Assembly (NCBI GenBank): GCA_905397405.1
Contig: CAJPVJ010000737.1
Location: 1 to 20,915, forward strand
DNA from: Oppiella nova
Lineage: Eukaryota; Arthropoda; Arachnida; Sarcoptiformes; Oppiidae
Length of the DNA: 20,915 nt
Direction: 5' to 3'
Part shown: positions 11,902-20,915 of the stretch, in pieces
Layout of the letters: every line of letters starts with the position of its first letter
Position numbering within the stretch: position 1 is the stretch's first letter
Translations under genes and position numbers: made by a program
Notes under the pieces: model-generated
What the model saw: only the letters and a program-made list of their open reading frames with translations
Databases searched by the model: none
What the model was told of the DNA's origin: nothing

Positions 11902-12759
11902 AACACAAGTGGTGTTAATATAATAAATAACAATTATTAGCGATATATTAACACAAAAGACTTTTCTTTCACAAAACTTTTCAACCTTTAAATCGATTTA
12001 TTTTTAGACCACAAATGTATCGCTCGTTTACATACAGCGACTGATGAGTGCGAAAAATGGGAGACAATTGCATTGCAAACACACATACAGTCTATTGACT
12101 GAAAACAAACGCTATTATATATATAAATAGTGCAGAATATTCTGTGTGTGTAATAAACACCAAACTCTACGATATAAACACTTGACCTCATTATAAATGC
12201 TGTAAAATTCTTTGCTTTAGTGCTGTTGTTATGCTAAACAGTATATTACATATATGCGCAAGGTGATTGCAAATTGTATTAATATTACAATATAATATTA
12301 TATTATTTTACAAAAATATTATATAAATAGTAATTCATAACAAATCATAATTATATTGACTTAAATGTTGAATAATATTTAAAATTACTAATAAAAAAGT
12401 TGCAAAACAAATATAATATAATATTTTCATGAAATTTAAAATCCAATTTAGACGACATGTGCACAAAAACACACCGACTGTTTGTGTGGGCACTACATCT
12501 CAATCACGAGCAGTGGTAGGTCTGTGCAAACACTTGACTAACACTGGGGCTAAAACTCAAGAAAATTTTAGTATAATATGATAATATTATATATTATGTA
12601 ATATTCCGGAGACACACAAACTAATGGTAAGTAAAGGCAATAATTTTTCATCTTTAAGGCCAACGTATAAATCAAAACAAAAACTGAAAACAAAAATATA
12701 TATTATTTTCAATACAAAAGCATATTATTCTTAATATTATATTAGAAATGGAAATCATT
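11899..12759. other. non-coding AT-rich region upstream of the Shal leader
   Basis: No gene seen. The minus-strand frame 11988-12191 has no recognisable features. Contains the CAGAATATTCTG palindrome at 12133 and dense TATAATATTAT runs around 12280-12310. Confidence 0.65.
12133..12144. repeat. CAGAATATTCTG palindrome
   Basis: Perfect 12-bp palindrome, a member of the dispersed AGAATATTCT family, followed by GTGTGTG as in the copy near 20757. Confidence 0.85.
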
Positions 12760-13050
12760 TGTTTCATTCATATTGCCATCCAATGGGGTTAAGGACTTCG
12801 CGAGGGAATGGCGTTATTAATGGTCTATCAGGTCTATGGTGGACATGGAGGTCAGGGAGTCGCCGAAAAGTGCGGCTCATGGGATCGCGGGGGTTGGTAT
12901 TCATTGGACGGGGAATTGCATAAGTGTGTGAAAATTGCTACTAAAATACGAGTGCAACGAATGCATAGAAAATAAGCGAAATTAGAAAGACATTCAGCAT
13001 ATTCTGGATGTACTACTTGTGCAAGAATTTCTGGGGCACCGGGAGGTCGC

Positions 13051-13073
13051 GAGAGAGAGAGAGAGAGAGAGAG
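13051..13073. repeat. (GA)n tract in the Shal upstream region
   Basis: A 23-base pure GA run in otherwise non-repetitive, balanced sequence, five bases before an initiator-like TCAGT. In insects GAGA-factor proteins bind such tracts near promoters; whether this organism uses it that way is inference. Confidence 0.9.
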
Positions 13074-13077
13074 CTGT

Positions 13078-13112
13078 TCAGTATGTGTTCCCAAACTGTA
13101 GTCATAGGAACT
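13078..13112 (+). promoter_or_regulatory. candidate core promoter: Inr-like TCAGT with partial DPE
   Basis: TCAGT at 13078-13082 matches the arthropod initiator. With its A (13080) as +1, positions +28 to +33 read GGAACT, one mismatch from the DPE consensus RGWYVT. A (GA)n tract ends just upstream. No TATA box lies at -30. A second TCAGT at 13236-13240 has no DPE match, and a TATA-like run at 13404-13413 would instead put a start near 13435-13440. Any of these could be the real start. Confidence 0.3.
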
Positions 13113-13222
13113 GGCGCTGACGTACGTACACTCTGGCGCTGACAACACACTATGGATGTACTGTTGAGACCATTTGGATACTTGCGGTTCGCGAGCGCAC
13201 ACATAGACAGACACTCGCAGTC

Positions 13223-13303
13223 ATGTTTGTGCCGTTCAGTGGGAGAGAGCGCCGGGAGTTTGTGTTTCGCAGAAAACGCATTCCAAGCGTCTCTTTATTT
13301 TGA
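13223..13303 (+). other. upstream ORF 1 in the putative Shal leader (26 codons)
   Basis: ATG at 13223 (G at -3) opens a 26-codon frame ending at TGA 13301. The peptide is arginine-rich (it contains SGRERREF and FRKR). It is only a uORF if transcription begins upstream of 13223, for example near 13080. Nothing suggests a conserved peptide; its likely role, if transcribed, is to limit initiation at the Shal ATG. Confidence 0.3.
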
Positions 13304-13306
13304 GAG

Positions 13307-13387
13307 ATGAACTCCGAGTGCACTCTCACTACCAGTTGTAGCGAAACAGTCGTGTCAGCACTGGTAGCTTTCAAAAGTGATAAATAA
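13307..13387 (+). other. upstream ORF 2 in the putative Shal leader (26 codons)
   Basis: ATG at 13307, three bases after the stop of uORF 1, opens a second 26-codon frame ending at TAA 13385. The peptide is Ser/Thr-rich and starts MNSECTLTT. Transcription of this segment is not proven. It also contains a minus-strand copy of the TACCNGTGCT motif (13357-13366). Confidence 0.28.
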
Positions 13388-13557
13388 TTACACGTTTAAA
13401 TAGATATATATAACGCATATATATAGCATATTCTGTATATTCCTGAGACACACAAACACAGAATATTCCTAATAATAATAATAAGTATATTCATTGATAA
13501 CTACCGGTATTCCAAGAGCGCGCCGGTATCCCTTTCCCCATAGTCGCACCGGGATAT

Positions 13558-13572
13558 ATGCCCACGACTTAG
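13558..13572 (+). other. minimal upstream ORF (Met-Pro-Thr-Thr-stop)
   Basis: ATG at 13558 followed by three codons and TAG at 13570, 70 bases before the Shal ATG. Context is weak (T at -3, C at +4), so leaky scanning is expected. No other ATG lies between its stop and the Shal start. Of the three upstream ORFs this is the likeliest to be in the mRNA. Confidence 0.4.
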
Positions 13573-13642
13573 TGTACTAGTGGTGTATTTGTAGTGAATT
13601 AGTGAAACTAGTGAGTAGTGCTCTCGCGGCACCGGCATCACA

Positions 13643-14760
13643 ATGGCATCGGTGGCCGCGTGGTTGCCGTTCGCCAGAGCGGCGGCCATCGGTTGGGTGC
13701 CCATCGCCAACAACCCGCTGCCGGCGCCGCCGATATCGCGGCAGTCGCGGCGCCGGGAGGACGAGAAGTTCGTGATCAACGTGAGCGGTCGCCGATTCGA
13801 GACGTGGCGAAACACGGTCGAGAAGTACCCTGACACTCTCCTCGGATCCAATGAACGCGAATTCTTTTTCGACGAGGAGTCCAAGGAGTACTTCTTCGAC
13901 AGAGACCCCGACATATTCCGACACATACTCAACTACTACCGCACCGGTAAACTCCATTACCCCAAACACGAGTGTCTCATGTCGTACGACGAGGAACTGG
14001 CCTTTTTCGGGATCATACCCGACGTGATCGGCGACTGTTGTTATGAGGACTATAGGGACCGGAAGCGGGAGAACGCCGAGCGGATGCTCGACGACCGGCT
14101 GTCCGACGGCGAGAACAAGAAGGACGCCCCGAAAGGGACGGTTAGGCAGCAGATGTGGCGGGCGTTCGAGAACCCGCACACGAGTACGGCTGCCCTGGTC
14201 TTCTACTACGTGACCGGGTTTTTCATAGCGGTCAGTGTCGTGGCCAATGTGGTCGAGACAGTACCTTGCACACACAAGGAGGGCAACCCCGAGAACAAAA
14301 TCAGCTGCGGCGACACGTTCAAGGTGGCCTTTTTCTGCCTGGACACCGCCTGTGTCATGATTTTCTCGGCCGAGTATATGCTCAGACTATACGCCGCGCC
14401 CTTCCGGTGCAAGTTCATGCGCTCCGTCATGTCCATCATCGACGTGGTGGCCATAATGCCCTATTACATCGGATTATTCATCAAGGACAATGACGACGTG
14501 TCGGGCGCCTTTGTCACCCTCCGTGTGTTCCGTGTGTTTCGTATATTCAAATTCTCGCGACACTCGCAGGGCCTCCGCATACTGGGCTACACATTGAAGT
14601 CGTGCGCCAGTGAGCTCGGGTTCCTGGTCTTCTCCCTGGCCATGGCTATCATCATATTCGCCACCGTTATGTTCTACGCCGAGAAGAATGTCGGCGGCAC
14701 CACCTTCACCAGCATTCCCGCCGCGTTCTGGTACACCATTGTCACCATGACCACCTTAGG
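13643..14760 (+). CDS. Shal: Shal/Kv4 voltage-gated K+ channel, first coding exon (3' partial)
   Basis: Pore-forming alpha subunit of the A-type (fast transient, subthreshold) K+ channel; Kv4 family members act as plasma-membrane tetramers in neurons and muscle. The exon encodes 372 codons plus two bases of Gly373. Residues 1-30 are the conserved hydrophobic Kv4 N-terminus, which in the family serves inactivation and KChIP binding. The T1 tetramerisation domain spans about 41-140 and carries the HX5CX20CC zinc motif (His105, Cys111, Cys132, Cys133). S1 is about 182-205, S2 225-250 (Asp234, Phe241 and Glu244 at charge-transfer positions), S3 258-280 (Asp267), S4 288-311 with Arg294/297/300, Lys303 and Arg306 at every third position, S5 322-346, and the pore helix about 358-370 leading into TTLG. 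The start is the first ATG after an in-frame TAG at 13616 and has A at -3 and G at +4. The C-terminal half (YGD filter, S6, tail) is missing because the exon ends at a splice donor. The T1-S1 linker and S1-S2 loop are the least conserved parts. The family call is secure; an arthropod origin is inferred from sequence resemblance. Confidence 0.97.
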
Positions 14761-14766
14761 GTGAGT
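14759..14766 (+). other. Shal: 5' splice site of Shal coding exon 1
   Basis: The junction reads GG|GTGAGT, a near-consensus U2-type donor. Reading through it gives an immediate in-frame TGA after Gly373, so splicing is needed to continue the protein. The intron is phase 2, splitting the first Gly codon of the selectivity filter from the following Tyr-Gly-Asp. Vertebrate KCND genes also end their large first coding exon at this part of the pore, which supports the boundary. Confidence 0.93.
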
Positions 14767-15233
14767 GTTACTTGGTCATTTTTGCGCGCTATTTTATCTT
14801 TGAGGTTATTTACTTGATCAGGGTGGTTTGTATTAGATTGGTCATTGTTAGTGATGTATCATATTATACACCGGACGTACCGGTACTTTATATAATGACC
14901 TCTATTCTGGTTATTAGTTAATATGATTCCCTAAAGAATATTCTGTTAGTACTATTCAAATGCCAAATAACTTATTATTGACATTCGATTCTTGCCTATA
15001 ATTATGGGCTTTTTGTTTAATAAAACTGATTTATGATATGATTTATAATTATGATATGTTTTGTAAATATAGTGAAAAGCATTTATATTACAATAACGAC
15101 GACAAAAGCAAATGTTTAAATAAATGGTTTTTGCTTATATTTTGCGTTTAAATACGATTTCAATCACTCAAACAGCTATTGATTATTACAAACGAATAAA
15201 ACAGAAAACATGCGAAAAACAAATAACATTCAC

Positions 15234-15250
15234 AGAGAGAGAGAGAGAGA
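15234..15250. repeat. (GA)n microsatellite in Shal intron 1
   Basis: 17-base GA run adjoining the 16-bp CACAGAATATTCTGTG palindrome. Confidence 0.9.
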
Positions 15251-15252
15251 CA

Positions 15253-15268
15253 CACAGAATATTCTGTG
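15253..15268. repeat. CACAGAATATTCTGTG palindrome
   Basis: Perfect 16-bp palindrome, the longest member of the AGAATATTCT family in the window. It lies in Shal intron 1, two bases after a (GA)n tract. Confidence 0.9.
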
Positions 15269-17102
15269 CATTGCTTTTAAGGCTATATGTGTTTTTGTGT
15301 AGATATCCGTTAGATTTTTGTCTATTATTCGCGTAGACTTTGAAAAAACACACATAAATACATTTCGCTTTTTCATAATATGTTTACAATTTTTTGTGTA
15401 TGTGTTTCGAGAGAACATACATTTTTTGTCTCCCTTTCCCATACTATTTTTGTTGTGTATGTTTTTTTCTGGAAAAATTAGACTTTCGCTAAAATATTAT
15501 ACACATTCAGCCTTACATTCACTCTCAATCTATAAACTTATTATTTTATAGCAATTACTATTTTACGCCATAAATTCATAAAATTCATATTATACTGTAT
15601 ATTTTGTGAGTTAATAGAAATATATTTTATATTTATAAATAAAAATGTTTCGTATGATTGACAGCAAACAGAAGTGATATTTAGGCGGAAAGCTATGAAA
15701 GCTTAATAATATTTCTTAAAATAATATAACATCTATATTAAACAATTATGCGCTCAATGTTAAGCATATTTTACATTTGGGTAAATATATCCAAGAATTC
15801 TTGATTAACTAAAAACATAATACGATTTATTAGTGGTATTCCCAAAAGATTTACTCAATTAAATAAAATTATTTTCAATAAGTTATGAAATACTTGGGGT
15901 ATAACTCTTCGCGGAAAGGCTAATGAAATGCAAATGAAATGAAAAATAAAGTTTTATATATGATTATGAGTGTTAGGTATTGACTGCTAATACATCGCGA
16001 GATTCTGTGCCTAACCGTACAATACATACAGAATTACAAAATACAAATAAAACATATATAAAGTGTATACAAAAGAGAATGGGTTTACTGTATGGGAACT
16101 GTATGTGTGTGGGCCCGGGAGTGCCAGTGCGAGGGATAGAGAGAGATTTTATTAGTGCAAAGAATTGGTGGCATAAAAAATAGCAGCAACTTAAATGTAC
16201 TGGTAATACGGGTATCGCCTTATATTGAGTGCCTAAATCCCTATCAATTTGTATGTGTGAAATAGATTTGTGTGGCACAGGGAGGCACGTGATATACGAT
16301 ACAATACCTATCTATATAAATCAGCAACATAATATAATTAGAAACTTAACAATAGAATTTATTATAATTTTAATTATAAATATTATGTATAATAACACAA
16401 TATATGTGCATAATAAGAATATTATTTTAATATTGATATAATGATAAATTTAATTAAAAATTCTATCATAGGGTTCACTAATCAGCATACCTGTGCTCTT
16501 AATAATTACAAGACTACTAGTATTAAATAAAATAAAATTTTTAAAAGTAATTCCTATCTATTTATAGCACTCATAGAGCGTATATAATATATATATACTA
16601 TATATAGTCGACTGAAAAAACTCCATCAAAACTATTTGTTTAATACATTTTGCGCTTAAAATAAGACCTGAATTGGGATTTAAAATCCCTTTTGATGTGT
16701 AAAAAACATTTTCCGAGCCTTTTGTACTGCAATATATGATAACAAAAAAACTTTATTGACTTTAATTACAAATGAATTGAATTTTTTGCGCAAAATATTT
16801 TAATAGCTGTATTATTATAATGTCCCGGATTAATTGATTTTAAAACGTGATAACTTTTTCTTTTGTATATAACTCACTATATTTGTTATATTTATAAAAC
16901 AAAAGCCATTATTTTGTATCCTCTAAACACATATACAGTATAGTGAAAGAAAATATATATATCTTATGTCAAGAATTTAATTCTCGATTCTTTAAACTTA
17001 ACTTTTGAAAAATGACTTCAAATGAATGCTATTTATAAATAAGTTTTTATATAATGCTATGAAAAGTAAACTCTTTTTAGTCATATGGCTATTGTATTGT
17101 AT

Positions 17103-17149
17103 GAGTGAGTGAGTGAGTGAGTGAGTGAGAGAGAGAGAGAGAGAGAGAG
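17103..17149. repeat. composite (GAGT)n-(GA)n microsatellite
   Basis: About 26 bases of GAGT repeats followed directly by about 23 bases of GA. It is the reverse complement, in matching order, of the array at 18559-18620. Confidence 0.95.
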
Positions 17150-17999
17150 CTGTCAATACTAGTATTTTCCAAGATATATCATTCAAACACATAATACTAT
17201 TAAATATATTTATATAAGATATAGATATTATATCACACACTATATATAGTACAGTATAACACAATAAATACAATATGGCCCAGTATTATGAGCGCCGGTA
17301 TCTACTCACGTAAGAAAAGTCTCTTTTTTTATTGCCGACAAATATTTTAATACACTTTAAAAATTTAATATAATATACACTTGCAGTCAATAATAAATTA
17401 AATCTGTAGGGGAATTGAGAGTTTAAAAAAGTTTGTCACTCAATAAAAATAATGGCTTTTCCGTAGCCCTCTCCCTCACTTCACAAATTCACTACAATAT
17501 ACTAATCCCTTTAAAATCATTTTATATCATCAATAAAACTATATGGCAAATGATTGCATGACTGAAAATGTGTGTGTTTTTTGGTTATTATAATATTTAT
17601 GCATAAGTATTATACACATAAAACACAGAATTTGTTTGAGAAAAATTGCATTTTAGGCTCAAAATCGCTGAATAGGTATTACAGGTTAATGATAATTATA
17701 TACTAAAATTAATTTTATACATAATACTATAGTCAGGTATGGCGTTTAGGAGATTTTTAATTTAATTTCACGTTTATATGTATGTATAATAACAGTGTAT
17801 TATACGTTAATGACTGATAAATCCCGGCTTAAACAGTGCCCATAATATATGGCACAGAATCACAGAATCGGTGTTTTTGATTTCATGTTAAAAGAATTTA
17901 TCGATTTTGAGACCATACATGCCATGAAAATCACTTTCAGGAAAAAGTTTGCATTTTTTATTATGATAAATATTTTGCAATAAAAAATTTCTCAGTCGT

Positions 18000-18016
18000 T
18001 GTTGTGTTGTGTTGTG
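18000..18016. repeat. short (GTTGT)n tandem repeat
   Basis: Three to four copies of a GTTGT/GTGTT pentamer. Confidence 0.7.
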
Positions 18017-18140
18017 CTCTGTCTGTCAAATACAGTATGAGAGGGAACTGTAATCTAATTATGAAAAATGTGTGCGAATTATATAATAACTTCTGTGATA
18101 AGACACCGGCAGTTGAGAAACGAGAGTTGAGATAAGGGAT

Positions 18141-18209
18141 GAGAGAGAGAGAGAGCGAGAGAGAGAGAGCGAGAGAGAGAGAGAGAGAGAGGGAGAGAAA
18201 GAGAGAGAG
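18141..18209. repeat. (GA)n array with GAGC interruptions
   Basis: About 69 bases of GA broken by GAGC, GGGA and GAAA variants; the longest purine tract in the intron. It is complementary to the pyrimidine arrays that follow at 18361 and 18559. Confidence 0.95.
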
Positions 18210-18256
18210 CGAATACTTTTCTCACTTTAAGTCTTTGGCGATGCCTTTTGATGCCT

Positions 18257-18274
18257 TATATACCAGTGCTCTAT
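18257..18274 (+). repeat. TACCNGTGCT motif copy (dispersed family)
   Basis: TATATACCAGTGCTCTAT contains TACCAGTGCT at 18261-18270. Further copies are at 5232-5241 (CAG), 9267-9276 (CGG), 10471-10480 (CGG), 16488-16497 (CTG) and, on the minus strand, 13357-13366. Four of the six are followed by C, giving GTGCTC. The near-match TACAGGTGCT lies at 5021. Function unknown. Confidence 0.6.
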
Positions 18275-18360
18275 GTTTTTAATCGAAAGGATCAACCATT
18301 TTATGGTCTCTTATTTCTAATTAAAGCTAAAGTTACTGCACTCTTCCACTCTCTTAAGTC

Positions 18361-18412
18361 TCTCTCCCTCTCTCACTCTCACTCACTCTCTCACTCACTC
18401 ACTCACTCTCAC
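18361..18412. repeat. mixed (TC)n/(ACTC)n array
   Basis: Pyrimidine-rich array alternating TC runs with ACTC units, a degenerate relative of the cleaner array at 18559. Confidence 0.92.
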
Positions 18413-18558
18413 AAATAATCAGATATAATATAATAGTTTAGTAAAGCAGTGGTGGTTGTGATGTCACTCACAGTATAAGACATATACACATCATAAGAGT
18501 TATGATAAGGTTTTCACTCTTTATTTTCTTATTTATTTAGTTTTTGCTTCAATTCTGG

Positions 18559-18622
18559 TCTCTCTCTCTCTCTCTCACTCACTCACTCACTCACTCACTC
18601 ACTCACTCACTCACTCACTCTC
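18559..18622. repeat. composite (TC)n-(ACTC)n microsatellite
   Basis: Eighteen bases of TC followed by eleven ACTC units (18577-18620). It is the reverse complement of the GAGT-then-GA array at 17103. Confidence 0.95.
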
Positions 18623-19256
18623 ATTGTCTATAAGATTCCGAAACGGTTTTATGAGTTTATATTTCGCACACAAAACATAAGTTATATAATATTATTATAA
18701 ATAATAATAACTATAACTATAATAAGAAAAAGCAAAAGTGAGTCGGAAATGAATGCCGGAAATTAAGGCATGACTTAAACCACTCCAACCTATGCCTCAT
18801 ATAATTGTCTTATTCTCTGTGTATTTATAGCTATAAATAGTTTTCAAAATTTTTCAGTTAAATTAATTTGTGGGAAACTTACAACGAGTTTTTTAGTTAC
18901 AAATTGTACAATACTTACTTACCGGTAAGGTATGTGAGAAGGGATGCTTTTATAAAACATTATCTGTATTCAAAAGATAATGTGGTTAGTTTCGTTTTAT
19001 TATATAATATAAGTTCTTATTGAATGCCCCCAACATTGCACAGACACATCAAATAAGTTAATTTTGTTAAAAATTTTATTTCACTTTTTTATTATTCAAG
19101 TGTTTTTCGGGATACGAATTTATAAAACACAAAATCTTGTACTCAATTATAATCTATATGAGCAAAGTATTTTTTCATAAATTTAATCCATTTCCTAATC
19201 TTATGATTGGCCCATCAAATAGACAACAATCATACGTTTATTTAAATTATTTTTTA

Positions 19257-19308
<52 letters not shown>
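19257..19308. repeat. compound (TG)n-(AG)n microsatellite
   Basis: 24 bases of TG followed by 28 bases of AG. Confidence 0.95.
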
Positions 19309-19310
<2 letters not shown>

Positions 19311-19670
19311 ATATTCTGATACATACTGTCATATTTTGTGAACAAATTCTTTATCTCTTTATTATTATAAAGTTTTTTAATAATATTTGACTCAACGGTT
19401 CAGTGAGTTTTTGACAGTAGTTTTGTGATAAAAATAATAATTATTATTATATAATACAAACACAACTGTATATAAAACTCAATAAAAACCTCAATAACTG
19501 TTCAGAGAATAAGACAAAAAATTGTTAGCAAAATAAAAAAAATTTATTTCTTAATTCTTTGACATTTAATACCAATTGTCAGTAGAAATCATGTGAAAAG
19601 AGTTAAGAGTTTTTCTAAACTTTTGACATTTTTCTAAGACTTGACTCGAAGTCGATTCCTAAGTAAAAAT

Positions 19671-19674
<4 letters not shown>

Positions 19675-19710
<36 letters not shown>
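19675..19710. repeat. (TC)n microsatellite
   Basis: 36-base pure TC run, complementary to the AG run at 19281-19308 about 370 bases upstream. Confidence 0.95.
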
Positions 19711-19712
<2 letters not shown>

Positions 19713-20756
19713 ATTCAGTCAATTCAATAAAATATAACAACACTTATAGACGACTACTTGACTACTGGCTTGTAGACTAACTAACCTAACTGTGCGCACA
19801 GGCTGTTCGCTGGCAAACGAGTTGATTATAAGACTTACAGAATAAGACTTTTATACTTAATTTTTATTATATATATTTAAGACTTAAGAATATATATAAA
19901 AGTATTTCATACGATATTTGTATAAAGATTTTTGTTTGACTGAAAAAAAAATGCGAAATTAATTGCAACAGAAATTGAATTTACATTTTGAGTGCATAAT
20001 AAAAATGTAAAATTAAAATCACATAAATATATAAGCATTGAGTGCACAGTTTGTCTCGAGTCGTAATGTGTCTAAAAATAAAACGAAAAAATTTAATTTA
20101 GGTTTTAGTCGACAAAAAATTAGTACAATATTTATATATGTTTTCTGAAGACAACCGCATATTTAGTGCACTTTTTTCGGTTCAATCACTGAAACTAATC
20201 TAATTCTCATTAAAACTATAATAGGATTTATAATGTAATACAATATATACAGTATATAATAATTTTAGTTTTACTTCACAATTATACATGAGATTTTGGT
20301 TAAGTTTATAAAATTGTTGTCCATTAATGACACAAACAAATTGCGAAATACACCTAAATATATCGTATGTATAGCAATTATATTCATAAAAATACAATAA
20401 CAATTTAGATATTTTTCAAATCACTTTTAATACAGATTATAAAGATTTCAAAAACAATTATATTGCAAACATGTAAACAATAAGATTAGGATTTATTTAT
20501 ATGACAACCAATCATAGAAATATATATTCCAAACATTTATTTATTATCTCAGACTTTTTAAATATTATACAGAATATATTTTTATGTTTAATATATTAAT
20601 ATGTTGTATATATAGTACGTATATTTCTATTAAATGTCATTAAAATTTTTGAGTCCATATAATATTTTGTGAGTCTTTTTGGAGTTTAGGTTTTGATATC
20701 TCATATATAATATATTATATAAATAAATATAATTTTAGTCGACATATACTATACGT

Positions 20757-20770
20757 ACAGAATATTCTGT
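20757..20770. repeat. ACAGAATATTCTGT palindrome
   Basis: Perfect 14-bp palindrome in Shal intron 1, followed by GTGTAT. Same family as 12133 and 15253. Confidence 0.88.
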
Positions 20771-20875
20771 GTGTATGAGTGCGGCATTACTACAGACATA
20801 CAGTAGTAGTGATTAAATTTCTATTCCTATTGTACATATTATGGACTTATATTTTAACATTAATTATTTAGGACT

Positions 20876-20894
20876 AAATAATAATAATAATAAT
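20876..20894. repeat. (AAT)n microsatellite
   Basis: Six AAT units close to the window end. Confidence 0.85.
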
Positions 20895-20915
20895 GTGATC
20901 TAATCTATAGTGAAT

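Larger units (their letters stand above)
12760..13642 (+). promoter_or_regulatory. Shal: probable Shal promoter region and 5' leader
   Basis: Composition shifts here from very AT-rich to balanced, with CpG-containing stretches such as 12795-12920 and 13020-13260, directly before the Shal ATG. It holds a (GA)n tract, two TCAGT initiator-like sites (13078, 13236), a TATA-like run (13404-13413) and three short upstream ORFs. The transcription start cannot be fixed from sequence, and a splice site within the leader cannot be excluded. The open frame on the minus strand here (12852-13214) lacks an ATG start and is partly a microsatellite translation, so I do not call it a gene. Confidence 0.5.
14761..20915 (+). 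other. Shal: Shal intron 1 (partial, at least 6.1 kb)
   Basis: AT-rich sequence runs from the GTGAGT donor to the window end without any segment that would encode the expected YGDMVP filter/S6 continuation, so the intron is longer than 6 kb here. It contains microsatellites at 15234, 17103, 18141, 18361, 18559, 19257, 19675 and 20876, three copies of the AGAATATTCT palindrome (14935, 15256, 20759) and two copies of the TACCNGTGCT motif (16488, 18261). Short open frames within it (for example 15124-15336, 15318-15551, 15980-16183) have no protein-like composition and several are partly microsatellite. No nested gene was seen on either strand. Confidence 0.85.

Noticed and set aside
12852-13214. 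120-codon minus-strand open frame upstream of Shal
   Set aside because: It begins with GTG rather than ATG, includes a translated (GA)n run as serine-leucine repeats, and has no recognisable domain.
13577-14275. 232-codon open frame antisense to Shal
   Set aside because: It mirrors the GC-rich codon usage of the Shal exon on the other strand and has no domain; the sense strand carries a clear channel.
14761-20915. Exon 2 of Shal within the window
   Set aside because: No segment encodes the expected YGDMVP and S6 sequence on the + strand after a plausible acceptor.

Overview
The window is eukaryotic nuclear DNA, very AT-rich, crowded with (CT)n/(GA)n microsatellites and almost without genes. 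Its one convincing gene is the first coding exon of an arthropod Shal-type (Kv4) voltage-gated potassium channel, on the + strand at 13643-14760. The N-terminus ([20 protein letters not shown]), the [10 protein letters not shown] and [14 protein letters not shown] segments and the KEYFFDRD segment match arthropod Shal better than vertebrate KCND proteins. The compact microsatellite-rich style and long AT-rich flanks would suit a mite or other small arthropod, but the species is an inference and the window does not settle it.

Layout: 1-12760 is non-coding AT-rich DNA with scattered pyrimidine or purine microsatellites, a 209-bp perfect duplication either side of a single N at 3400 (almost certainly an assembly seam), and several short islands of more balanced composition (about 2405-2560, 4950-5220, 7095-7210, 9222-9285, 10080-10115). 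From about 12760 to 13642 composition becomes more balanced. This stretch is the likely promoter and 5' leader of Shal, with a (GA)n tract next to an initiator-like TCAGT and three short upstream ORFs. The coding exon follows, markedly GC-richer than its surroundings, and stops at a strong GTGAGT donor inside the potassium selectivity filter (TTLG|YGD). The rest, 14761-20915, is the beginning of a large intron. No second exon encoding the expected YGDMVP continuation was found, so the gene is truncated by the window edge.

There is no sign of a second protein gene, rRNA, CRISPR array or recognisable transposase. The most unusual non-coding signals are a dispersed palindrome family with core AGAATATTCT, a dispersed motif TACCNGTGCT, a pair of composite microsatellites in intron 1 that are reverse complements of each other in matching order, a G-quadruplex-type motif at 10089-10111, and a small island at 9222-9285 that has both splice-site-like borders and competing hairpins.
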